A stretch of 9,647 nt of DNA from Acidobacteriota bacterium (GCA_027297005.1 JAPUIN010000406.1:1-9647); one strand, 5' to 3'; counted from the stretch's first letter, positions 1 to 6,629 are shown. The notes: generated by a model not told the origin, from the letters alone. A program made the numbers and translations.

Positions 1-109
1 GGGCAACGGCGATCGCCACGGCGGCCAGAACGATCAGCGATGCGGTGTTCAGCCAGCTCTGCTCTTCATGAAGTGTCGGCACCCGGTTCCCTCGAAACCC
101 CCGGCCCAT
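1..109 (-). CDS. Unrecognised membrane protein, N-terminal fragment (runs off left edge)
   Basis: An open minus-strand frame starts at the ATG whose complement is at 107-109 and stays open to the window edge, giving 36 residues. It has a short basic N-terminus (MGRGFRGNR), a polar stretch, and from about residue 20 a hydrophobic run (ASLIVLAAVAIAVA) that looks like a first transmembrane helix. Third codon positions are strongly GC-rich, as in the neighbouring genes, which supports real coding. No clear Shine-Dalgarno precedes the ATG. A TATGAT -10-like box ends only 9 nt upstream, so the message may be nearly leaderless. It is divergent from the acetyltransferase gene. The fragment is too short for a family call; a polytopic transporter or channel is a guess only. 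Confidence 0.5.
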   Translation of the reverse strand, partial: MGRGFRGNRVPTLHEEQSWLNTASLIVLAAVAIAVA

Positions 110-113
110 GAAG

Positions 114-150
114 GCCCTATCATATCTGGACCGGACGGATATCATAAGGC
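114..150. promoter_or_regulatory. Operator-like imperfect dyad with divergent -10 boxes
   Basis: Arms at 114-126 (GCCCTATCATATC) and 138-150 (GATATCATAAGGC) are inverted repeats matching at 11 of 13 positions around an 11-nt spacer. The same arms also hold a direct repeat TATCATA at 118-124 and 140-146, 22 bp apart (two helical turns). It is a clear AT-rich island in a GC-rich window and lies between two divergent genes. The left arm contains TATGAT on the minus strand and the right arm TATCAT on the plus strand, both 5/6 matches to a sigma-70 -10 box; matching -35 boxes are weak (about 3/6). A regulator bound here could control both genes. Promoter and operator roles are inferred. Confidence 0.35.
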
Positions 151-207
151 GAGGCCTCAGTATCCCCATGGTGGACGCCGTCCGATGGAACGGAGGCCGG
201 GAGTGCA

Positions 208-918
208 ATGATGGCGCGTGATCCACTTCCAGTGGGAGATTCGGTCGAGCCGGTGACGTGTGGCTGCCCGCGCCGGGTGGTCCTGACCGAAAAGTTCGTC
301 TCGCTGGCGCCGCTCGACGCCGCGGCCGACGCCGCCGGCCTGTTCGCTGTATCCCACGGGAACAACGAGATCGAGAGTCTATGGACCTACATGTTGGACG
401 GTCCGTTCGCGGCCGAGGAGGAGATGCGGCGCTGGCTCCAGGAAAAGGAGCGCTCGGCTGATCCGCTTTTCTTCACCGTCCACGAGTCGCAACGGGATCG
501 GCCGATCGGAATGGTGAGTTTCCTGAACATCGTTCCGGAGATGCGCAGGCTCGAGGTCGGCAACATCTGGTATGGATCGGCGTCCCAGCGGACGAAGGCG
601 AACACAGAGGCGGCTCTGCTCATGCTCCGCCACGCGTTCGAGGATCTTGGCTATCGGCGCGTGGAATGGAAATGCGATGCGCTCAACGGCCGGTCACGGG
701 CCGCAGCGCTCCGCCTCGGGTTCGCGTTCGAGGGGATCTTCCGAAACCACATGATCGTCAAGGGGCACAACCGCGACACCGCGTGGTACGCGATGACTGA
801 CGCTGACTGGCCGTCGGCCCGCAAGAACATGACGATCTGGCTGTACGAGAACCCCGACGGTCGGATCTCACTCGCGCGTCTCAATACCGGCTCGTCGACC
901 GCAGGACCGTCGGCCTGA
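208..918 (+). CDS. GNAT-family N-acetyltransferase (RimJ/RimL-type)
   Basis: 236 residues. It resembles the Acetyltransf_3 group of GNAT enzymes that includes RimJ/RimL-like proteins and yeast YIR042C-type proteins. These transfer an acetyl group from acetyl-CoA to an amine; the substrate here is unknown. Family-typical segments are visible: LWTYMLDGPF (residues 59-68), EVGNIWYG (116-123), QRTKANTEA (127-135, where the acetyl-CoA-binding loop lies), EWKCDALNGRSRAAALRLGF (153-172), and VKGHNRDTAWYAM near 184-196. The protein has no signal peptide or membrane segment and is probably cytoplasmic. Start choice is ambiguous: GGAGG at 192-196 is 11 nt before ATG 208, while GGGAG at 199-203 is 7 nt before the second ATG at 211. 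It appears to be a single-gene unit, divergent from the left-edge gene. The family call is firm; the substrate cannot be read from sequence. Confidence 0.9.
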   Translation: MMARDPLPVGDSVEPVTCGCPRRVVLTEKFVSLAPLDAAADAAGLFAVSHGNNEIESLWTYMLDGPFAAEEEMRRWLQEKERSADPLFFTVHESQRDRPIGMVSFLNIVPEMRRLEVGNIWYGSASQRTKANTEAALLMLRHAFEDLGYRRVEWKCDALNGRSRAAALRLGFAFEGIFRNHMIVKGHNRDTAWYAMTDADWPSARKNMTIWLYENPDGRISLARLNTGSSTAGPSA

Positions 919-921
919 AGA

Positions 922-983
922 GACACCCGCCCGTGTCCGGCGCGACACTCACTGTGTCACGTCGCCCACGCCCGATCCGACAC
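922..983 (+). promoter_or_regulatory. Cluster of GACAC/GTGTC half-sites, candidate activator-binding array
   Basis: Five copies of the 5-mer GACAC or its complement lie within 62 bp: GACAC at 922, GTGTC at 933, GACAC at 944, GTGTC at 954 and GACAC at 979. The first four form two dyads, GACAC-N6-GTGTC (922-937) and GACAC-N5-GTGTC (944-958), whose centres are about 21-22 bp apart, so they face the same side of the helix. Chance expectation for this 5-mer on both strands in the 149-bp gap is about 0.3, assuming uniform base use. The array ends about 40 bp before the -24 box of the sigma-54 promoter candidate, within the range where enhancer-binding proteins act. Confidence 0.45.
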
Positions 984-1021
984 ACTTCCATCGCAATGCC
1001 CTGAATCCGGGTCGTGGCCGC

Positions 1022-1037
1022 TGGTACGGATCCTGCC
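1022..1037 (+). promoter_or_regulatory. Sigma-54 (-24/-12) promoter candidate for the VIT-VWA/sortase operon
   Basis: The sequence TGGTAC-GGATC-CTGCC matches the sigma-54 consensus TGGCAC-N5-TTGCA at 5 of 6 positions in the -24 element and 3 of 5 in the -12 element. The invariant GG (1023-1024) and GC (1035-1036) are exactly 10 nt apart. The predicted transcription start is near 1047-1048, just ahead of the strong Shine-Dalgarno at 1052-1059 and the ATG at 1068, giving a compact leader of about 20 nt. I found no convincing sigma-70 promoter in the gap from 919 to 1067. A sigma-54 activator is encoded in this same window. Confidence 0.5.
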
Positions 1038-1059
1038 TTTGCCGATCATGCAAAGGAGG
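1032..1059 (+). promoter_or_regulatory. Hairpin covering the whole Shine-Dalgarno of the VIT-VWA gene
   Basis: CCTTTGC (1036-1042) is a perfect inverted repeat of GCAAAGG (1050-1056) with a 7-nt loop. With a single bulged G at 1035, CCT (1032-1034) also pairs with AGG (1057-1059), giving 10 base pairs. The right arm contains the complete Shine-Dalgarno AAAGGAGG (1052-1059), which sits 8 nt before the ATG at 1068. In a transcript starting upstream of 1032, this would block ribosome access until melted or displaced. It conflicts with the sigma-54 start near 1048, whose transcript would lack the left arm, so it matters only for longer transcripts. Confidence 0.35.
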
Positions 1060-1067
1060 TTCCCGCT

Positions 1068-3098
1068 ATGAACCGACCCGAATTCAGAAGCATCCTGAGA
1101 ACTACGCCCGTCGTGGCCGTGCTCGCGCAGATACTCGCGATCACAGCGCTTCTGCAGCCACACGCCATCGCCGCACCGGTAGGAACCGTGACCCCGTCCG
1201 GCGTCGGTGCGGGTGAGTTGCTGTGGAAGAGCCCTTCCGGCTTCGTGCCGCTGCCGGTCATGGACATCCGGGTCTCCCTGAGGGTGACCGGCATCATGGT
1301 CCGTGGCGTCGTCACCCAGACCTTCACCAACCCGGCGCCGGAGGTGATCGAGGCGGTTTACGTCTTCCCCCTGCCCGAAAAGGCGGCCGTCGATGCCCTC
1401 GAGATGCGAATCGGGGAGCGGCGTATCGTCGCGGTGCTCCAGGAAAAGGAACAGGCGAAGGCTACTTATGCGAAGGCGCGCAGTGAGGGGAAGAAGGCGG
1501 CGCTTCTCGATCAGGCGCGGCCGAACCTTTTCCAGAGCGCGGTCGCGAACATCCTGCCGGGCGAATCGGTCCACGTCAGGCTCGAATACGTCGAGGAGCT
1601 CGATTATGTTGACGGGGTTCTCGGGTTGCACTTTCCACTGACCTTCACGCCACGCTACTCCCCGGAGGTTCTCGAACGGCCGACGACGCCGACCGGTGAT
1701 GCGCTATTCCTGCCGGCCTGGGCATCCGGTCGGCCGAGCGCCACGATTGAGGTGCTGATCGAGAATGGCCTCCCGCTGGGGTCGATTCGTTCGGACTCCC
1801 ACCCGATCCGGATCGACGAAGAGGGCGCGCGGCGCCGGGTGACCCTCGAGGGTGGAACGGTGGTCGCCGATCGGGATTTCGTTCTGCGCTGGGAAGTGAA
1901 GAGAGGAGACACTCCCGGCGGCGCTGTCTTCGTCGAGGATCGACCCGAGGGACGCTACGCCCTCGCGATGCTGATCCCTCCGGACGACGGCGCGCAGCCG
2001 GGATACGGCCTGCCGACTCAGACGATGTTCATCCTCGATATCTCCGGTTCGATGTCCGGAACCTCGATCCATCAGGCGAAGCGCGCGCTCCGGACGGCGC
2101 TCGACAGCCTGCGCTCCGGCGACACCTTCAACATCATTGCATTCAACGATAGCAGCACCGCCTTCAGCGATCATTTCGTCCCGGCGCGCTTCACGGAGCT
2201 CGAGCAGGCGCGTCGGTTTGTGGGGAGGCTGGAGACCGGGAGGGGGACCCGGATCCTTCCCGCGCTCTTGCGTGGAATGGCTTTGATGGCCGGGGCAGAC
2301 CCGTGGCCGGTGCAGCGGATCGTGCTGATCACGGACGGCGCGGTGGAGAACGAGGGGAACGTCTTTTTGGAGGTGACCCGCCGGCTCGGCCGATCGCGGA
2401 TGCATCTAATCGGGATCGGATCGGCTCCTAACCGATTCTTCATGCGCCGCCTCGCCCGGTTTGGTCGGGGAACGTTCGAGATTATTGCGAGCCTTCACAA
2501 GGTCGAGGAACGGATGGCGGCATTCCTGGGGCGGATCGATCGACCCGTGATGACCGATATCGAGCTGACCTGGGAAGGGACGACTCCCAGATCGGTTCAT
2601 CCCGAGACGCTCCCCGACCTGCACGCTGGCGAGCCGCTGCTCGTCTCGTTGCGGTTCGATCCCGGCGCGGTGGATACGAGGGCGATCCTGACCGGCCGTC
2701 TCGCGGATGGGCAGATCCGGGTCGAACTGCCGATCGTGGCCGGTGCGGAGCGGGGCTCGGGGATCGGGACGCGCTGGGCACGTGCCCGGGTCGAGACGTA
2801 CATGGATGAACTCTATCGGGGTGCAGAGCTCGAAACGATCAGGAAAAGCGTGATCGACGTCGCCTCTCCTTTCAACCTCGTCACCCGCTTCACCAGTCTG
2901 GTGGCGGTCGAGCAGCAGCCCTCGGCCGATGGGACCTGGACGTCGCTTCCGGTGGCGGGGGGGCTGCCCCACGGCTCTCGGCTCCTCGGACAGCTGCCAT
3001 CGGGGGGGACGCTCGGCCCGCTGATGCTTCTCTCCGGTCTCCTGCTGATCGCGCTCGGTCTATTGATGAGCCTGATCCGCGTTCACCTCAAAGCGTGA
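1068..3098 (+). CDS. VIT-VWA surface protein, marine-sortase target family
   Basis: 676 residues. Start is ATG 1068, set by AAAGGAGG 8 nt upstream; an in-frame GTG at 1014 has no ribosome site. Order of parts: signal peptide about 1-36; VIT domain (vault/inter-alpha-trypsin) about 45-175, including VTQTFTNPAPEVIEAVYVFP; von Willebrand A domain about 315-490 with metal-site residues D324-I-S326-G-S328, T394 and D423; the conserved tail VTRFTSLVAVE (605-615); and a C-terminal sorting signal of LPSGGT (643-648), a hydrophobic helix about 649-670 and a short basic end (RVHLKA). This layout and the adjacent sortase gene match the proteobacterial sortase-target family (TIGR03788). It is probably exported and linked to the envelope by the sortase. 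VWA domains with intact metal sites usually bind other proteins; the ligand is unknown. The sorting motif departs from LPxTG (G in place of T). Confidence 0.9.
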   Translation: MNRPEFRSILRTTPVVAVLAQILAITALLQPHAIAAPVGTVTPSGVGAGELLWKSPSGFVPLPVMDIRVSLRVTGIMVRGVVTQTFTNPAPEVIEAVYVFPLPEKAAVDALEMRIGERRIVAVLQEKEQAKATYAKARSEGKKAALLDQARPNLFQSAVANILPGESVHVRLEYVEELDYVDGVLGLHFPLTFTPRYSPEVLERPTTPTGDALFLPAWASGRPSATIEVLIENGLPLGSIRSDSHPIRIDEEGARRRVTLEGGTVVADRDFVLRWEVKRGDTPGGAVFVEDRPEGRYALAMLIPPDDGAQPGYGLPTQTMFILDISGSMSGTSIHQAKRALRTALDSLRSGDTFNIIAFNDSSTAFSDHFVPARFTELEQARRFVGRLETGRGTRILPALLRGMALMAGADPWPVQRIVLITDGAVENEGNVFLEVTRRLGRSRMHLIGIGSAPNRFFMRRLARFGRGTFEIIASLHKVEERMAAFLGRIDRPVMTDIELTWEGTTPRSVHPETLPDLHAGEPLLVSLRFDPGAVDTRAILTGRLADGQIRVELPIVAGAERGSGIGTRWARARVETYMDELYRGAELETIRKSVIDVASPFNLVTRFTSLVAVEQQPSADGTWTSLPVAGGLPHGSRLLGQLPSGGTLGPLMLLSGLLLIALGLLMSLIRVHLKA

Positions 3099-3697
3099 GC
3101 ATGATGATCCGGCTCTGCCGGCGGGCGCTTCTCATCATGCCGCTCGTACTCGTCGGCGCCGGGCTCTCGCTCGTGGGTGGAAGGGGATACCTCGGAGCCA
3201 AGGCGGCGCTCGCCGCCGTCCTGATCGATCGGGCCTTCGCGCGTCACCTCGAGGACGGCCTGCCGCATCCCCCCTGGCCGTGGGCCGACACCCACCCGAT
3301 CGCGCGTCTGGAGGTTCCGCGGCTTGGCGTCAGCCGATCGATCCTCAGCAACGCTTCCGGCAGTTCTCTCGCCTTCGGCCTGGGCCACATCAGCGGGACG
3401 GCTGCGCCCGGCGCGCCGGGGAACAGCGGCATCGCCGGACACCGCGACACCTGGGCCGCATTCCTGCAGGACCTGCGGCGGGGGGATCTCATCCGTGTCC
3501 GGACGCACGCGGCGGTGGAAATCTGCACGGTGTCGGGCAGCCGGATCGTTCCGAAGGAAGAGGTCAGCGTCCTTGACCCATCACCCGGGAGGCGCCTGAC
3601 GCTGGTCACCTGCTACCCGTTCTCCGGCATCCTGAGAAGCCCCTGGCGGATCGTCGTCGATTGTCTGCCCGGGCCGAGTCCGACGCGTACACCATGA
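3095..3697 (+). CDS. Class GN sortase (marine proteobacterial type)
   Basis: 200 residues; a cysteine transpeptidase predicted to cleave the sorting signal of the VIT-VWA protein and attach it to an envelope acceptor. An N-terminal membrane anchor lies at about 11-28. Family features follow: WPWADTHPIARLEVPRLGV (61-79), AGHRDT with catalytic H116, LVTCYPF with catalytic C173, and R185 in the final strand (WRIVV) at the expected position of the catalytic arginine. The size is normal for this class. The GTG start at 3095 shares GTGA with the stop of the upstream gene, implying translational coupling; ATGs at 3101 and 3104 are alternatives. No strong Shine-Dalgarno is visible, which fits coupling. 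As the operon partner of a single VIT-VWA substrate, it fits the one-sortase-one-target arrangement known from Gram-negative bacteria. The acceptor molecule is unknown. Confidence 0.92.
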   Translation: MSMMIRLCRRALLIMPLVLVGAGLSLVGGRGYLGAKAALAAVLIDRAFARHLEDGLPHPPWPWADTHPIARLEVPRLGVSRSILSNASGSSLAFGLGHISGTAAPGAPGNSGIAGHRDTWAAFLQDLRRGDLIRVRTHAAVEICTVSGSRIVPKEEVSVLDPSPGRRLTLVTCYPFSGILRSPWRIVVDCLPGPSPTRTP

Positions 3698-3702
3698 AAG
3701 GA

Positions 3703-3744
3703 ACGGCGCGGAGCCAGTCGCCATGTCGGCCGGCTCCGCGCCGT
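3703..3744. terminator. Hairpin between convergent genes, possible bidirectional terminator
   Basis: A perfect 13-bp inverted repeat, ACGGCGCGGAGCC (3703-3715) and GGCTCCGCGCCGT (3732-3744), encloses a 16-nt loop and begins 5 nt after the sortase stop. It lies between the convergent sortase and TPR lipoprotein genes. There is no T-run on the plus side; on the minus side only a weak TTCCTTTC follows. A second small GC hairpin (GCCCCC 3772-3777 with GGGGGC 3784-3789) touches the stop codon of the TPR gene. The strong stem argues for a transcript end, but neither is a textbook intrinsic terminator. Confidence 0.4.
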
Positions 3745-3788
3745 GAGGGGAGGGAGCACGCTCGTGGGCGGGCCCCCTCCTTGGGGGG

Positions 3789-4970
3789 CTACTGAGTGCC
3801 GGAGTCGTCGTTCGTGCCGGGGTCGTCCGTCCCGCCGGTCTCGTTCTCCAGGGACTCAGGAATGTTGAGGACCACAGTCTCCCGGCCGGAGACCGGGGTG
3901 TCGACCGGGGTCGGCGGGGCGTCACCCTGCACGGTCGCCGGCGGAGGAAGGACCTCGCCGCGCTGCGCGAGGATCCGCTCGACGAACGGCTCGATGCGGG
4001 CGATGCTGACCGACGCCTTTCCTTCCGCGTCACCTGTCTCGACGGCGGCGCGATACTCCTCGTAGGCGCTCTCTGTCCGGCCGAGCCTCTCGTACACGAC
4101 GCCCAGGTTGTTGCGCACGAAAGCAACCGTTGGCAGTGCGTCGCGTGCCTCCTCCAGGTGGCCCACCGCCTCGTCGGGCCGATCCATCTGGATCAGGACC
4201 CAGCCGAGGGTGTTGGCGATGTAGCCGTTCTGCGGCTCGAGCGAACGGGCGCTCGACAGAGTCGCGATCGCCTCGCCACCCCGATCAAGGCCGAACAGAG
4301 CGCGACCTTTCTGGTGCAGAGCGTTGGCCGAATCAGGTTCGGTCGCCAGTGACTGTTCGATCGCCAGCAACGCACCGGCCGGGTCGTTGCGGTCGAGACG
4401 GATGCGGGCGAGGTTCGTCCAGATACGGGCGGAATCGGGATCGAGTGAGGAAGCGCGGGTCATCGCCGTGTCGGCCTCATCGTGCCGGCCCGCATTCCAC
4501 AGGGACAGCCCGAGGAGGTAGTGCACATCGACGACCTCCTCGCGCCCGCGCGCTACGATCTCGAACTTCGTCGCCGCGTCCTCGTAATCCCTGCTTTGGA
4601 AGAGGTCGAGTCCTTCCTGCCAGGCGGTCTTCGCATCCTCCGGACTCGGGGGAACGATCGTCGACTCCGATGTCACCTCGGTCGTGCTATCGGAGAAATA
4701 GGACGGCGGCCCGTAGGGGATCGAGCCGCCATCCTGCGGGGAGGTGCTTTCCGATGAAGTGGTGCTTGCCGACCGGGCAAGCGTCATCGGTTGCGAGCCG
4801 GTGGTCGTGCGATGGTCGACGTTGCTCTTCTTCGTCATCGACGTCGTGCCGGACCCGCGATTCCCGACGCTTCCGGTCCCGCCGCACGCCCAGATCAATC
4901 CGGCGAGCGCCAGGACGCCTAGCACGACCGGCGCACGGCTCCAGCCCAGTTCTGAGTTCTTGAACCTCAT
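3789..4970 (-). CDS. TPR-repeat lipoprotein
   Basis: 393 residues. ATG 4970 is preferred over GTG 4973 because GAGG lies 6 nt upstream of it. A signal peptide ends in IWAC, making C29 the likely lipidated cysteine, although W at -2 is atypical for a lipobox. A Ser/Thr-rich, low-complexity linker spans about 30-105. About six tetratricopeptide repeats follow from about 112 to 315, with recurring patterns such as LGLSLWNAGRHDEAD, NLARIRLDRNDPAGAL, NTLGWVLIQMDRPDEAV and NNLGVVYERLGRTESA. The tail, about 340-393, is rich in Pro, Gly, Thr and Asp. TPR arrays are protein-interaction scaffolds; the long linker would let the array reach away from the membrane. It is a single-gene unit, convergent with the sortase operon, and has a sigma-54 promoter candidate upstream. 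Partner unknown. Confidence 0.85.
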   Translation of the reverse strand: MRFKNSELGWSRAPVVLGVLALAGLIWACGGTGSVGNRGSGTTSMTKKSNVDHRTTTGSQPMTLARSASTTSSESTSPQDGGSIPYGPPSYFSDSTTEVTSESTIVPPSPEDAKTAWQEGLDLFQSRDYEDAATKFEIVARGREEVVDVHYLLGLSLWNAGRHDEADTAMTRASSLDPDSARIWTNLARIRLDRNDPAGALLAIEQSLATEPDSANALHQKGRALFGLDRGGEAIATLSSARSLEPQNGYIANTLGWVLIQMDRPDEAVGHLEEARDALPTVAFVRNNLGVVYERLGRTESAYEEYRAAVETGDAEGKASVSIARIEPFVERILAQRGEVLPPPATVQGDAPPTPVDTPVSGRETVVLNIPESLENETGGTDDPGTNDDSGTQ

Positions 4971-5051
4971 CACTCACCTCATTGCGTCCGGAGAGAATCC
5001 CGCCACGAGGATCGATGTCGCCGGCGGGTGCCCGGATCGATCGCTCTCTAA

Positions 5052-5067
5052 AGCGAAACGGATGCCA
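5052..5067 (-). promoter_or_regulatory. Sigma-54 (-24/-12) promoter candidate for the TPR lipoprotein gene
   Basis: Read on the minus strand, TGGCAT-CCGTT-TCGCT matches TGGCAC-N5-TTGCW at 5 of 6 positions in the -24 element and 4 of 5 in the -12 element. The key GG and GC are 10 nt apart. The predicted start is near 5042, leaving a leader of about 70 nt to the ATG at 4970. The response regulator gene ends at 5198, so this 224-bp gap is long enough for an independent promoter. GACAC-type repeats lie upstream. Confidence 0.5.
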
Positions 5068-5108
5068 GCCGCGCAGGTGCCGATTCCGGCGCGATTCGGC
5101 GGATCCCG

Positions 5109-5176
5109 GTGTCAGGCGGGGTCTCCGTGTCAGCGGGGGTGTGGTCCGGCGGCCCGTTTCGTGTGCGCCCGGACAC
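5109..5176 (-). promoter_or_regulatory. GACAC/GTGTC half-sites upstream of the TPR gene promoter
   Basis: On the plus strand, GTGTCAGGCGGGG (5109-5121) and GTGTCAGCGGGG (5127-5138) form an imperfect direct repeat, and GACAC recurs at 5172-5176. Relative to the sigma-54 -24 box (ending at 5067), the half-sites lie about 42, 60 and 105 bp upstream. These distances resemble those at the VIT-VWA operon (about 39 to 100 bp). Three copies in 224 bp compares with about 0.4 expected by chance. They could be binding sites for the neighbouring sigma-54 activator, but that is inferred. Confidence 0.35.
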
Positions 5177-5197
5177 AGGCGATCCGGCGATTGGGGG

Positions 5198-6607
5198 TCA
5201 GTCGTCGGCGGGACGTTCGATGCCGAGCGCCTTCATCTTTTTGTAGAGATGACTGCGTTCGAGGTTGAGCTCACGGGCAGTCTTCGCCATGCGCCACCGG
5301 TTGCGCTCGAGGGCAGCGAGGACCAGGTGCCGTTCGTGCTGCCGCAGCTGTCCGGCGAGGTCCGGCGTGGCGGCGGCATTCGAGGCGCCTCCACCCGGCG
5401 TATCGTTCACGATAACGTTCCGGCCCCGATCGCCGGTGGCGATGCCGTACGCTCCGTGAAGGAATTGCAGGTGAGCGGACCGGACCATCGGCTCGACGGC
5501 GAGGATCGCGACGCGCTCCATGGTGTTCTTGAGCTCGCGCACGTTCCCCGGCCAGGCGTGGCGCTCGAGCTCGGACAGCGCGTCGTCGGCCAGCTGCCTG
5601 GGGCGGATCCGGTTTCTCCGGCAGGCGTCCTCCAGAAAGTGCCGGGCGAGGAGGGGGATGTCCTTCACGCGCTCGCGCAGCGGTGGGACGCGCACGGGGA
5701 CGACGAGCAGCCGGTAGTAAAGATCCTGCCGGAAGTGGCCGGCCGCGACTTCCTCCTCGAGGTTTCGGTTCGTGGCGGCGATCACACGCACGTCGACCTT
5801 TTCCTGGCCGGTGCCACCGACGCGCTCGATCTCTCCGGTCTCGAGAGCCCGCAACATCTTCGGCTGCATCGGTATCGGGATCTCGCCGACCTCGTCGAGG
5901 AACAGCGTTCCCCCGTCCGCCTCACGGAAGCGTCCGCGCCGGCTCTGGTGCGCGCCGGTGAAGGCGCCCCGCACGTGGCCGAACAGCTCGCTCTCGAACA
6001 GCGTCTCCGGAATGGCGGCGCAGTTGACGGTGACCATCGCCCGTCCGCTGCGCCCGCTCGCCTTGTGGAGCGCCCGCGCGATCAGCTCCTTGCCGGTGCC
6101 GTTCTCGCCGAGCAGAAGGACACCGGCGTCGGTCGGGGCGACCTTCCGGATGATCCCGTCCAGCTCCCGCATCGGCGATGAGTCGCCGAGGATCCGCCCG
6201 TCCAGCCCCGCCTCTGCCGTCAGCCGCCGGTTCTCGGTCTCGAGGCGCTCGACCTTCAGCGCATTGGCGACGGCGACGAGCAGCCGCTCAACCGCGGGCG
6301 GCTTTTCGATAAAGTCGAGGGCACCGAGCCGCACGGCGCGCACCGCCTTTTCGATTGTCCCGTGCGCGGTGAGAATCAGTGTCGGCACGCGTCGCCCGGA
6401 CGACGCCATCTTCTCCAGGAACGCGAGGCCGTCGAGGATCGGCATCTGCAGATCCAGGATGATCAGATCGATCGTGTCCTCTGCAATCCGCTCCAGCGCC
6501 TGCACGCCGTTCGCCGCCTCGACGGTCCCGTACCCCTCGAGTCGCAGGCTGCGCGTCAGCGTCGCCCGGATGTTTTTCTCGTCGTCGACGATCAGAATGG
6601 TCGGCAT
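5198..6607 (-). CDS. Sigma-54-dependent response regulator, NtrC/NtrX family
   Basis: 469 residues with three domains. The receiver domain (about 1-120) has acidic D8/D9, phospho-acceptor D52, T80 and K102. The AAA+ sigma-54 activation domain (about 138-375) has Walker A GENGTGKE (167-174), the GAFTGA loop that contacts sigma-54 (214-219), Walker B TLFLDE (234-239), and arginines R293 and R299 in FRQDLYYRL. A Fis-type helix-turn-helix (about 421-465) ends in RSHLYKKMKALGI. Every motif needed for phosphorylation, ATP hydrolysis and sigma-54 contact is intact, so it should be an active transcription activator. ATG 6607 has GGAG about 7 nt upstream. The gene follows the kinase with a 22-nt gap, so the two form one operon. 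Two sigma-54 promoter candidates in this window are plausible targets. The NtrC versus NtrX sub-family is not resolved. Confidence 0.95.
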   Translation of the reverse strand: MPTILIVDDEKNIRATLTRSLRLEGYGTVEAANGVQALERIAEDTIDLIILDLQMPILDGLAFLEKMASSGRRVPTLILTAHGTIEKAVRAVRLGALDFIEKPPAVERLLVAVANALKVERLETENRRLTAEAGLDGRILGDSSPMRELDGIIRKVAPTDAGVLLLGENGTGKELIARALHKASGRSGRAMVTVNCAAIPETLFESELFGHVRGAFTGAHQSRRGRFREADGGTLFLDEVGEIPIPMQPKMLRALETGEIERVGGTGQEKVDVRVIAATNRNLEEEVAAGHFRQDLYYRLLVVPVRVPPLRERVKDIPLLARHFLEDACRRNRIRPRQLADDALSELERHAWPGNVRELKNTMERVAILAVEPMVRSAHLQFLHGAYGIATGDRGRNVIVNDTPGGGASNAAATPDLAGQLRQHERHLVLAALERNRWRMAKTARELNLERSHLYKKMKALGIERPADD

Positions 6608-6629
6608 GGTGGTCTCCGCGCGCCTCCGG

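Noticed and set aside
921..965. Hairpins GACAC-N6-GTGTC and GCGAC...GTCGC as a terminator for the acetyltransferase gene
   Set aside because: Stems are only 5 bp and no T-run follows. The repeated, phased half-sites are better explained as protein-binding sites, though a weak terminator role is not excluded.
1014..1067. Upstream in-frame GTG start for the VIT-VWA gene at 1014
   Set aside because: No ribosome-binding site precedes it, the added 18 residues would disrupt a good signal peptide start, and AAAGGAGG is ideally placed for ATG 1068.
4130..4963. Arginine/serine-rich plus-strand open frame of 277 codons
   Set aside because: Antisense to the TPR lipoprotein gene; low-complexity Arg/Ser/Pro composition is typical of shadow frames in GC-rich DNA.
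5068..5081. Another GG-N10-GC match on the minus strand (GGCACCTGCGCGGC)
   Set aside because: The -12 half is poor (CGGCT against TTGCA). The adjacent candidate at 5052-5067 matches the consensus better.
4982..6181. Long plus-strand open frame of about 400 codons
   Set aside because: It lies antisense to the response regulator gene, whose motifs are complete. The predicted protein has no recognisable domain and the frame is open because of GC-rich codon bias.
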